The notes beneath the pieces were generated by a model, which searched no databases, was not told the DNA's origin, and saw only the letters and a list, made by a program, of their open reading frames with translations. A stretch of DNA of 64,000 nt from an uncultured Lachnospiraceae bacterium (lineage in GTDB: Bacteria > Bacillota > Clostridia > Lachnospirales > Lachnospiraceae). The position numbers and the translations under genes are program-made. The stretch lies in assembly GCA_900539175.1 (NCBI GenBank), contig UQAW01000015.1, forward strand, positions 1 through 64,000, read 5' to 3'. Shown here in pieces: positions 36,713 through 45,528 of this stretch (position 1 is its first letter; every line of letters begins with the position of its first letter).

Positions 36713-39208
36713 TTATTCATCAATAACTACTTGTTTCTTTAATTTTCGAGTCAGCGCTATAATACGCCCTGCACAATTCCGGATATCCTCTTCTGAAAGT
36801 TCTCCCTGTGCATATGCTTCACGAATATTCCTGGCATCCTCAGGATTTCCCGGCATAATGATATCATTTCCGGCAGCCGCACATTTCCATGGTACACTTC
36901 CATCCTCCGGAACTGTTGTATTCCAATCAGACATGATCACGCCATCAAATCCCCATTCTTCACGCGCAACAGATGTACATAGAGCTCTGCTGTTCGCCGC
37001 ATGAACTCCATTGATCAGGTTATAGGATGACATGATCGCTGCTGGAGCACTCTGCTTGACTGCAATCTCGAATCCTCGGAAATAGATTTCCCGCAGCGCC
37101 CTTTCGGACACACGGACATCCACACCCATACGGTTATCCTCCTGATTGTTGCAGGCAAAATGCTTGATTGTCACACCGCATCCTTCCCTGCTCTGCACAC
37201 CCTCCGTTACAGCTGCTGCCATAACTCCGGACAACAACGGATCTTCCGAATAGTATTCAAAATTACGCCCGCATAACGGATTTCTGTGAATATTCATCCC
37301 TGGCGCCAGCCACAGATCCACATGGAACTCTTCCATTTCTACCGCTATGGCCTCTCCAAATTTTCGCATCAGTTTTGGATCCCACATCTGCGCCAATGCT
37401 GTTCCCACCGGAAATGCCGTGCAGTACTGATAGTACGTATTCGCACCTTCATGCCGTTCTATGGGCTCTAAGAATCCATTTTCCAATGTTCCCAGCACAC
37501 CAACACCATATACGGTGTCCGTCTCTGTATCTACTTCATAACTTTGCCGTAACCGAAGTCCCGCAGGACCATCTGCCATGATCAGGGAGCAGATTCCATA
37601 TGCTTCTTCCAATTCTTCTGATGTCTCTCCAGCCGAACCCGGTACCCGTACTCCGGAGGAGCCCAGCGTACTGGCGCCTTGTGTGATATTTCCATAGAGA
37701 AGCGGAATCAATTCCTCGACAGGCTGCTCTGCAGTGGGTACTTTCCTGCATGTTCTTTGTTCTTCCTTCTGGGGTAGATAAGGAACTTCCAAAATTCCCT
37801 GTGTTTCTGCCATTGCCATCCACTCTGTCGTCTGCGCTCCAACGGTCCCAGAACCGTCAAGTTCTGCAAATTCTGTCTTGCCATGACACAACTCATGTGT
37901 CTGTTCCGTAATCACACATTCCGAAACAGTGAGCACGGCTGCCAACTGCAGAGACGCAGAATGATTCCCAATCCATACACCATACTTTCCTTCCGCGACA
38001 TACCATGCATGAAGCTGTTCCGAGAAACTGGCCATCTGTTTCTGCTCTATAGTAATGGTAACCTTCTGAGCCTCTTTCGGTTGCAGAACAGACGTCTTTG
38101 CAAATCCTGCCAGCCTGTGATACTCCTTCGTCTCCCCATTCCGGGGCATCGTCAGGTAGATCTGCACAACCTCTCTTCCGGCATAACAGTCTCCGGTATT
38201 TTCCACCAGCACGTCTACCTCAATCCTTGATTCTTTCACCTGCAGACCTGCAAATTTCATTTTAAACGAGGTATAAGAAAGACCATATCCAAACGGAAAC
38301 AAGGGCTGTATCCCGAAGCTGTCAAAATAGCGGTATCCCACATAAATCCCTTCTGTATATTCCTCTGTCTCCAGATTTCCATTCAGATAACTGAATTTCT
38401 CAGCACCCGGGTAGTCTTCGTAACATCTTGCCCACGTAGTAGTCAGTCTTCCTCCCGGTGCCGTCTTGCCGAGCAATACATCTGCGACTGCACGCCCGCC
38501 CTCTTGTCCCGGCTGGGAAATATTTAAAACAGCTCTGATATTTTCTGCATCTGCTAAAATATTCGTTAATTCTACCGGACCTCCGGCATTTAAAATCAAT
38601 ATAATCGGAATATTCTTCCGATTCAGGAACAGGAGATCCTCCTGTTCCCTTTTACTTAAATAATAATCCCCCTCTTCTCTGCGGCGATCCCTGCCTTCAC
38701 CAGAGATCCGGCTGATTACATAGACTGCTGCTTCGGCACCTTCCACATCTCCGTCTGTGATCCTGCGGCCCTCCGGCAATGCAAATGGATTGGCCGCATA
38801 CGCATCAAACGGATTTTCTACGTGCTTTGCATTCTCCAGCACCTTTGCCTTCCACTCATCTCTGGCTAACGCATAGCGCCTTTGATAATCCAAGAGCCAG
38901 TTTTCACTCGTCATCGGAACTCCGACTTCTTTCAGTCCCCGATAGATGGAAATATTTTCCCGGTTATTGACATCACCGGAACCAATCCCGCCTTTGACTG
39001 TTTTCTCCGCACCGCATCCCAGCAATGCAACAGGCGTAGACACTTTGATCGGAAGCACTCCTTCATTCTTCAGTAAAATCATTCCCTCTGCTGCCATCTC
39101 CCTTGCCAAACGGCTATGGGCAAGTTCCCGATCCGACGGCTGCGGATCCAGTGTTCCACTGTGAATTCGATTTCTTTCTTCCACATCTTCTTTTCTTTGC
39201 TGCAACAT
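36713..39208 (-). CDS. Cytoplasmic GH3 beta-glucosidase, circularly ordered domains
   Basis: An 831-residue enzyme. ATG 39208 follows TTAAGGAG; it has no signal peptide, so it acts in the cytoplasm. The alpha/beta sandwich domain comes first (residues ~40-260: AEGMILLKNEGVLPI, GIGSGDVNNR), then a fibronectin-like part (~320-420). The catalytic TIM barrel comes last (~540-830), with the nucleophile region GVIMSDWNTTVPED and CNNQEDNRMGVDVRVSER. This reversed order is known for a GH3 subfamily. It probably trims glucose from imported beta-glucan oligosaccharides. Last gene of the ABC operon. Confidence 0.92.
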   Translation of the reverse strand: MLQQRKEDVEERNRIHSGTLDPQPSDRELAHSRLAREMAAEGMILLKNEGVLPIKVSTPVALLGCGAEKTVKGGIGSGDVNNRENISIYRGLKEVGVPMTSENWLLDYQRRYALARDEWKAKVLENAKHVENPFDAYAANPFALPEGRRITDGDVEGAEAAVYVISRISGEGRDRRREEGDYYLSKREQEDLLFLNRKNIPIILILNAGGPVELTNILADAENIRAVLNISQPGQEGGRAVADVLLGKTAPGGRLTTTWARCYEDYPGAEKFSYLNGNLETEEYTEGIYVGYRYFDSFGIQPLFPFGYGLSYTSFKMKFAGLQVKESRIEVDVLVENTGDCYAGREVVQIYLTMPRNGETKEYHRLAGFAKTSVLQPKEAQKVTITIEQKQMASFSEQLHAWYVAEGKYGVWIGNHSASLQLAAVLTVSECVITEQTHELCHGKTEFAELDGSGTVGAQTTEWMAMAETQGILEVPYLPQKEEQRTCRKVPTAEQPVEELIPLLYGNITQGASTLGSSGVRVPGSAGETSEELEEAYGICSLIMADGPAGLRLRQSYEVDTETDTVYGVGVLGTLENGFLEPIERHEGANTYYQYCTAFPVGTALAQMWDPKLMRKFGEAIAVEMEEFHVDLWLAPGMNIHRNPLCGRNFEYYSEDPLLSGVMAAAVTEGVQSREGCGVTIKHFACNNQEDNRMGVDVRVSERALREIYFRGFEIAVKQSAPAAIMSSYNLINGVHAANSRALCTSVAREEWGFDGVIMSDWNTTVPEDGSVPWKCAAAGNDIIMPGNPEDARNIREAYAQGELSEEDIRNCAGRIIALTRKLKKQVVIDE

Positions 39209-39209
39209 A

Positions 39210-40055
39210 TTACTCCTTAACACCGCCAAGCGTTACACCAGCAATAATAAACTTAGAGAGACACAGGTATACAAAAATAATCGGGACAATTGCTACCATG
39301 ATCATCATGTAAATTTTACCCGTGTCAAAGCTCATATAATCTGCACCTCGGAGTGTTGCGATCAGAATTGGCACGGTCATTTTGTTCTTGGACTGAATAA
39401 CCAACGCCGGAACGAAGTAGTTGTTCCAGGAACCAACAAATGTAAAAATTGCCTGTACTGCGATCGCTGGTTTCATGATCGGAAGTACAATCTGGTTAAA
39501 GGTTCTGAATTCCACACAGCCATCAATTCTTGCCGCCTCAACCAGTGACAGCGGAAGCGAAGACTGCAGGTAACTATACATAAAGTAAAATACAGCCGGA
39601 GATGCAATTGACGGAATAATCAAAGGAAGCAGAGAATCATACATTCCTATATTCGTAATCAAACGCAGGAATCCCATTGCCGTAACCTGAGTCGGCATTA
39701 CCAGGATTGCCATGATGAAAGTAAACGCTGCTTTCTTAAACTTAAAATCATATGCATACAAGCCGTACGCCGTCAATGACGAAAAGTAAGTACAGATTGC
39801 CGCTGAGCATCCGGAAACAATTAAGCTGTTTAAAATTCCCCGAATCATCGGAAATGTTCCGTCATTTGCCACACTCATAAAGTTTTTCAGAAAATTGCTT
39901 CCCGGCAGCGCCGAGAACCCCTTCTGAAGATCCGCATGTGAACGAGTCGCATTAACAATCAGTATGTAGAAAAAGAACAGACATAGAAACGACAGAATAA
40001 TAAGTACCACATGCGCTAAAATACTCTTTGCACGATTTGGCTTTTTTGATTTCAT
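39210..40055 (-). CDS. Sugar ABC transporter permease (MalG/GanQ type)
   Basis: A 281-residue permease with six spans and the EAA loop VEAARIDGCVEFRTFNQIVLP near residue 190, the contact site for the ATPase subunit. It overlaps the upstream permease gene by four bases and stops one base before the GH3 start codon. No ATPase gene is nearby; such importers commonly share a general MsmX-type ATPase encoded elsewhere. Confidence 0.95.
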   Translation of the reverse strand: MKSKKPNRAKSILAHVVLIILSFLCLFFFYILIVNATRSHADLQKGFSALPGSNFLKNFMSVANDGTFPMIRGILNSLIVSGCSAAICTYFSSLTAYGLYAYDFKFKKAAFTFIMAILVMPTQVTAMGFLRLITNIGMYDSLLPLIIPSIASPAVFYFMYSYLQSSLPLSLVEAARIDGCVEFRTFNQIVLPIMKPAIAVQAIFTFVGSWNNYFVPALVIQSKNKMTVPILIATLRGADYMSFDTGKIYMMIMVAIVPIIFVYLCLSKFIIAGVTLGGVKE

Positions 40056-41023
40056 TGCTTACTTATCCTCCTTGCCTTTTTCATCTCTTTTTTTCTTCTC
40101 TTTTCCGCTGCCTTTGAGCCATCCGGATCATTATTACTGTTTATCCGGTATACGAAGAAACACAGAATACCGCTGACAATGAACAGATAGACAGACAAGG
40201 CACCTGCCATACCGTAGTTCTTGCTCTTCAAGTGGTTATTCAAGAACATAATCAAAGTTGTGGATGTACGGTTCGGACTTCCCTGTCCATTCGTCAAAAT
40301 CTGCGGAACATCAAACATCTGAAGACCACCGATGATCGACGTAATCAGCGTATACGTAAGGATTGGCTTAATCAACGGAAGTGTAATATGGAAAAAACGC
40401 TGTGTACTGTTACAGCCATCCAGTTCTGATGCCTCAAAGATATCCGGACTGATACCCATAATCGCCGCCATCAACATGATCGTTGTATTGCCAAACCACA
40501 TCAGAAAGTTCATCAACCCAACCAGTGATCTGGTCCCCCATACGGTTCCCATAAAATCAATTGGCTTGGAAGTCAATCCTATAGACATTAAGATTGAATT
40601 AATTGGGCCGTTCGTAGAGAACATTGTAAAAAACAGCATTGCAAATGCGGACGCCATGATCAGATTCGGTAAATAGATAACCACCTTAAAGAACTGCTTT
40701 CCATGAATCTTCAAGCGACGATCTACAAACCATTCCGCAAGCACTAACGCAATTACAATCTGAGGAATAAACCCGATCAGCCATAAGATCAGCGTGTTTC
40801 CTGCATACTGCAGCATATCGGAACCCAACAGAGCTTTATAATTTGCTAATCCAATAAAAGTCGGTCCAACTTCTTTGACTCCCGAACGATAATATTCATA
40901 AAAGCTGTACCGGACTGTATCTGCCAGAGGAATAAAAGAAAATATGAAAAAACTGATAAAAAATGGAAGAATAAAAATATATCCCCACTTTGCATAACTA
41001 ACGCCTTTACGTTTTCGTTTCAC
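40052..41023 (-). CDS. Sugar ABC transporter permease (MalF/GanP type)
   Basis: A 323-residue permease with six spans and the EAA motif EASELDGCNSTQRFFHITLPLI near residue 205. The start is GTG 41023, nine bases after AAGGAG. The C terminus is very basic (KAAEKRRKKEMKKARRISKQ). It pairs with the MalG-type permease and the binding protein to import oligosaccharides. Confidence 0.95.
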   Translation of the reverse strand: MKRKRKGVSYAKWGYIFILPFFISFFIFSFIPLADTVRYSFYEYYRSGVKEVGPTFIGLANYKALLGSDMLQYAGNTLILWLIGFIPQIVIALVLAEWFVDRRLKIHGKQFFKVVIYLPNLIMASAFAMLFFTMFSTNGPINSILMSIGLTSKPIDFMGTVWGTRSLVGLMNFLMWFGNTTIMLMAAIMGISPDIFEASELDGCNSTQRFFHITLPLIKPILTYTLITSIIGGLQMFDVPQILTNGQGSPNRTSTTLIMFLNNHLKSKNYGMAGALSVYLFIVSGILCFFVYRINSNNDPDGSKAAEKRRKKEMKKARRISKQ

Positions 41024-41081
41024 AAAACATCACTCCTTTTCTGCAGTAGCGGGGCAACAAATGCCCCGCTACTGCTAATTC

Positions 41082-42506
41082 TTATTCTGGCCACTGAACT
41101 TCAGTGATTTCCGGATAACGCTCTTTGATTGCTGTTTCAAAGTTAGATTTTGCTTTATCGAAATCAATCTGATCCTGTAAGTAATCACCAAATGCGCTCT
41201 GGATCAATTCAACACATCCCTGATCATAAGAAGAAAGCGGTGCCATCTTGATATTCTCAGCTACAGGAGCAAAATATTTGAATGCGTTCTGTCCGCCAAG
41301 GAACTCTGAAGAAAATGTTGCATCATCTTTTGCTGCTTCCTGCATACCACTCTGTGTATTTGTAAAATCAGTATAGTCTGCTGAAATCTTTAACAGGTTG
41401 TCCTTATCAGCAGTTACTGCAAGGATAATGTCTTTTACATGTTTCGCATTGTCTGTACCGGTGCAAGCATGTACATAAGAACCGCCCCAGTTGTATTCCT
41501 GAGGTGGATTTGTAACAGCCCATGCGCCGTTATCGCCATCCCAGTTTGGTTTCAGCGTGAAATCAATTCCCCATGCCGGGAAAAGGAATGCAAATACCTT
41601 AGACTGGCTTCCCATTGCTTTGTTCCAATCATCTGTCCACTGCCCTTTCACAGTCTCGTTCAGATAACCTGCTTCCAGCCATTCTTTTGAATCTTTTACC
41701 CAGTCAATAATCTTCTGATCAACCTTAACAACAGTATCACCGGTTTCCACCCATGAGGATGCAATGCTGTTGCCATACAGACGGAAGGTGTCTGCATAAG
41801 AGGATAATGTATAATATCCCTTTTCCTTCAATGCTGCTGTTTCCTTCATGGTATCCCAGTCTTTTACTTTCCCAGCAATCACTTCCGGATCATCAGTTCC
41901 AAATACATCTGTTGCAATATCACGACGATATACTAAAAGTCCCGGGCAGCACTGCCATGTAGAACCTCTCTGAACACCGTTTGCATCAGAAGCTACTACT
42001 TTCGTAAAGCTGTACTGATCTGCCAGATCGGTATCCGGGTCGATTCCAAGCTCAGTAAGCGGTATAGCAACATCTGCATCTGCATCTGTATATTTGGTTA
42101 CATAGTCAACTTCTGACAAAAAGATATCGACCTTATCATCATCTGCAGCATCTGCCTGTCTGAGCAGCGCCTCATCAAGTTTCTGCTGGTAAACTCCATC
42201 CTGATTCGGATTCACAATCCAATGAATCTCTGTTCCGTCATTCAGATATGTAATAGTTCCATCCTCAGAGGTCTCTTTTACCTCCGGATAAACAGCCTCT
42301 ACACGCTCACGGAACTCGTTGTTCCAACAATAGATGTTAATAACCTTTCCTTCTTCTGTACCGTCATCTGAGCTGGAAGCACTGTTGTCTCCTGCTTCTG
42401 ACTTGGTTGAAGGACTATTTTCTTCCTTTGCCGAATCTCCACAGCCGGCAAAAGCACCAACACACATGTTTGCAACCAGTAAAGCAGCAATTACTTTCTT
42501 CTTCAT
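41082..42506 (-). CDS. Sugar ABC transporter solute-binding lipoprotein
   Basis: A 474-residue extracellular binding protein anchored by a lipid at the Cys of FAGCGDS (lipobox ~residue 21), followed by a Ser/Glu/Asp linker. The remainder is a family-1 (carbohydrate) binding fold, with many Trp residues (WNNEFRERVEAVYPEV, GSTWQCCPGLLVYRRD, FLFPAWGIDF) suited to stacking on sugars. From its operon it should bind beta-glucan oligosaccharides. First gene of the ABC-GH3 operon. Confidence 0.93.
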   Translation of the reverse strand: MKKKVIAALLVANMCVGAFAGCGDSAKEENSPSTKSEAGDNSASSSDDGTEEGKVINIYCWNNEFRERVEAVYPEVKETSEDGTITYLNDGTEIHWIVNPNQDGVYQQKLDEALLRQADAADDDKVDIFLSEVDYVTKYTDADADVAIPLTELGIDPDTDLADQYSFTKVVASDANGVQRGSTWQCCPGLLVYRRDIATDVFGTDDPEVIAGKVKDWDTMKETAALKEKGYYTLSSYADTFRLYGNSIASSWVETGDTVVKVDQKIIDWVKDSKEWLEAGYLNETVKGQWTDDWNKAMGSQSKVFAFLFPAWGIDFTLKPNWDGDNGAWAVTNPPQEYNWGGSYVHACTGTDNAKHVKDIILAVTADKDNLLKISADYTDFTNTQSGMQEAAKDDATFSSEFLGGQNAFKYFAPVAENIKMAPLSSYDQGCVELIQSAFGDYLQDQIDFDKAKSNFETAIKERYPEITEVQWPE

Positions 42507-42804
42507 TTTTCTTAACCTCCTGTGTTTTTCTGTGAGTTCTTTGCCTCGAATTCATTGTGATTATAACTCAATTACATTTTCCGATATACTATAAATTTTG
42601 AAAAAACATCAAATCCATGACCTAACTTCATTTACGTATCTGAGACATAAAATAATGTAGAAAGCCAGATTTTTTCTATAAAACAGAAAACCAAAATCCC
42701 GCATTCCAAGTCATGATTCTGACACTTATCGCATATTTCTTGTATTCTGCAAGCATAGCCTACAGATATAATACACGTGGATTCATATGAAAGGAGATGT
42801 TATA
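42507..42804. promoter_or_regulatory. Divergent control region between ABC and phosphorylase operons
   Basis: About 280 bases with no gene. Rightwards, a TATAAT box (42767-42772) lacks a -35 at normal spacing (nearest TTGTAT is 21 bases away), which fits activator-dependent initiation. Leftwards, TATAGT (complement of 42588-42593) is a possible -10. The AraC-family regulator at 48209 is the obvious candidate activator; no operator repeat could be fixed by eye. Confidence 0.5.
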
Positions 42805-45504
42805 TTGAAACATTTACAGTTTATTGACAAACATGGTAGTTTTACGATGGAAAATCCGGATCATATCAGTCACCTTTATTTTCCTCTCGCCTCAGAGGCC
42901 GGATTAAAAAGCGCTGTTACACCGAATCTCGGAGGAGACGCAAAGCTAAACCAGGACTGCTTCCTATTAGAACCTGTAAGTTCCGAAAACCTGCATAACA
43001 ACCGCTCCGTCAGGAACTTCTGGTGTGTTGTAGAAGGCATCGGTACCTATTCTGCAGCAGGAGTTTCTCCGGAACAGGAAGCCGCAAAATTCTCTGACGC
43101 ACAAGATGAAAGCAAGCTGACTGCCGGATTTATGTGGCATACATTGGAGCGGACTTCCAAAGTCTTTCAGCTCCGTTCTACGGTAACCTCTTTTATTCCC
43201 AAAGACAACAACGTAGAAATTATGCACATTGTGATTCAGAACATTTCCCCATCTTCTCAGAAGCTGACATCCTATGCCGCCGTTCCGATTTACGGACGCA
43301 GTGCAGACAATATACGGGATCACCGGCATGTGACTTCTCTGCTGCACCGGATACAAACCACAGACAACGGCGTCCTGGTATGTCCGACAATGTCTTTTGA
43401 TGAGCGGGGACACCAAAGAAATAACCGCATTTACTATGTACTTGGATGTACCGCCGAGGGAACTTCTCCGGAGCGTTTCTATCCCACTGTGGAAGATTTT
43501 ATCGGCGAAGGCGGAACTTATACACGCCCCCGTGCCGTATATGAACGCACTGCCGGTTACCCATCATTTTACACTACCGCCGGAAAAGAAGCAATGGGCG
43601 CTTTTCGTTTTGAAAAAATCGAACTTTCTCCCGGCGAAAAGGCAGAATACATCATCCTCCTTGGTACCGAAAACGACGAAGCAGATATTCAAACTATTTT
43701 CCAAAAATATAACTCCGGGAATAAGGTACTCTCAGAATTAGAAAAGACAAAAGCATATTGGAAAGATGTGGTAAACGTAGACTTCCACACTGGAAATAAT
43801 GATTTTGACTGCCTGATGAAATGGATCAGTTTTCAGCCGTTTCTCCGCCGGTTATTTGGCTGCTCGTTTCTTCCTCATCATGATTATGGACGAGGTGGAC
43901 GGGGCTGGCGTGATCTGTGGCAGGACTGTCTGTCCCTTCTGCTGATGGATCCCCAGAATGTGGGTGAAATGATCGCTAAAAACTACGGAGGTGTGCGCAT
44001 CGATGGAAGCAATGCCACGATTATCGGAGAGGGCGATGGTCATTTTATTGCAGACCGCAACGGTATTGCCCGTGTATGGATGGATCATGCACTCTGGCCT
44101 CTGATGACAACAAAACTTTATATCGATCAGACCGGAGATGTTGAAATCTTAAACAGACAGATCCCTTATTTTAAGGACAGGCAAACGATGCGCGGAACAG
44201 AAATCGACACGCTCTGGGACGATCATTATGGAAATCAACAGCGCACTGCCGATAACACCATCTATACCGGAAGTATCCTGGAGCATCTTTTGATCCAGCA
44301 GCTTACTGCCTTTTATGAAGTTGGTGAGCATAACATTTACCGCCTGCGGGGCGCGGACTGGAACGATGCCCTGGACATGGCAGCCGAGCGGGGAGAAAGT
44401 GTCGCCTTCACCTGTGCATATGCAGGCAATCTGATGGAACTGGCAAACATGATTCTGCTCTTTTCCAGCCTTCACCCGGATCAAACGGTGGAACTCCTGG
44501 AAGAACTCGAAATCCTGCTCAGTACAGATTTGGACTCCTATGATAGTATTTCTCAAAAGCAGGAAATACTGGCGAACTATACCAACCGCTGCCGACATAA
44601 TATCAGCGGAAAACGCCGGAGTTTCTCACTCTCCTTCATCGCCGCTAATCTGATTCAGAAAGCAACCTGGCTCACAGAATATGTGCGGACCCAGGAATGG
44701 ATTGAGGGATCATCTGACGAAGGATGGTTTAACAGCTACTATGATAATCACGGAAATGCTGTTGAAGGTTTTCATCAGGATCACGTACGTATGATGCTGA
44801 CCGGACAAGTCTTTGCCATTATGGGATATGTGGCAACGGATGAACAGATTCAGAAAATAACCAAAAGTGCGGACCATTACCTTTATGAACCAAAAATCGG
44901 AGGGTATCGCCTGAACACAGATTTTCATGAATTAAAATTTGACATGGGCCGCATGTTTGGATTCGCTTATGGAGAAAAAGAAAATGGCGCCGTTTTCTCC
45001 CACATGACTGTTATGTATGCCAACGCGCTCTACCGCCGCGGATTTGTCAAAGAAGGCTGGAAGGCTTTAAAAACGCTTGCTGACACTGCTCTTGACTTTG
45101 ATACCAGCCGCATATATCCCGGTATTCCGGAATATTTCCGCTCTGACGGACGTGGAATGTACCACTATCTGACGGGTGCAGCCAGCTGGTATATGATGAC
45201 CATAATTACAGAAGTATTTGGTGTTCACGGTGCGTCCGGCGACCTTGTTTTCCATCCCAAACTTCTGGCTGAACAGTTTACTTCCGATGGAACCGCCTCC
45301 ATCACTGTCACGTTCGCCGGAAAACACCTGGATATTACTTATGTAAACAAGAACAATAAAGATTTTGGTGTATATTCCGTAATCTCTGCCGTTTGCGACA
45401 ACACAGAACTCACGATTGCTGAAAATTCTTATGCTGTGCTTCCGCGCAAAATACTGAATAAACTCTCAAATAAACCTCATCTGGTAACAATAACATTAAT
45501 TTAA
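42805..45504 (+). CDS. GH94 phosphorylase, ~900 residues (laminaribiose/beta-1,3-type candidate)
   Basis: An 899-residue GH94 glycoside phosphorylase. TTG 42805 is chosen because AAGGAG (42791-42796) lies eight bases before it; the in-frame ATG 42787 would contain that site. The N-terminal beta-sandwich is followed by the (alpha/alpha)6 barrel with RGWRDLWQDCLSLLL and RGADWNDALDMAAERG, the latter holding the general-acid Asp, and a GYRLNTDFHELKFDMGRMFG segment. Being longer than the neighbouring cellobiose-type enzyme and in a GH16 locus, it may act on laminaribiose or beta-1,3-oligoglucans. The linkage specificity is inference. Confidence 0.88.
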   Translation: MKHLQFIDKHGSFTMENPDHISHLYFPLASEAGLKSAVTPNLGGDAKLNQDCFLLEPVSSENLHNNRSVRNFWCVVEGIGTYSAAGVSPEQEAAKFSDAQDESKLTAGFMWHTLERTSKVFQLRSTVTSFIPKDNNVEIMHIVIQNISPSSQKLTSYAAVPIYGRSADNIRDHRHVTSLLHRIQTTDNGVLVCPTMSFDERGHQRNNRIYYVLGCTAEGTSPERFYPTVEDFIGEGGTYTRPRAVYERTAGYPSFYTTAGKEAMGAFRFEKIELSPGEKAEYIILLGTENDEADIQTIFQKYNSGNKVLSELEKTKAYWKDVVNVDFHTGNNDFDCLMKWISFQPFLRRLFGCSFLPHHDYGRGGRGWRDLWQDCLSLLLMDPQNVGEMIAKNYGGVRIDGSNATIIGEGDGHFIADRNGIARVWMDHALWPLMTTKLYIDQTGDVEILNRQIPYFKDRQTMRGTEIDTLWDDHYGNQQRTADNTIYTGSILEHLLIQQLTAFYEVGEHNIYRLRGADWNDALDMAAERGESVAFTCAYAGNLMELANMILLFSSLHPDQTVELLEELEILLSTDLDSYDSISQKQEILANYTNRCRHNISGKRRSFSLSFIAANLIQKATWLTEYVRTQEWIEGSSDEGWFNSYYDNHGNAVEGFHQDHVRMMLTGQVFAIMGYVATDEQIQKITKSADHYLYEPKIGGYRLNTDFHELKFDMGRMFGFAYGEKENGAVFSHMTVMYANALYRRGFVKEGWKALKTLADTALDFDTSRIYPGIPEYFRSDGRGMYHYLTGAASWYMMTIITEVFGVHGASGDLVFHPKLLAEQFTSDGTASITVTFAGKHLDITYVNKNNKDFGVYSVISAVCDNTELTIAENSYAVLPRKILNKLSNKPHLVTITLI

Positions 45505-45528
45505 ATCAAAAAGGACAGGTATAAGAAC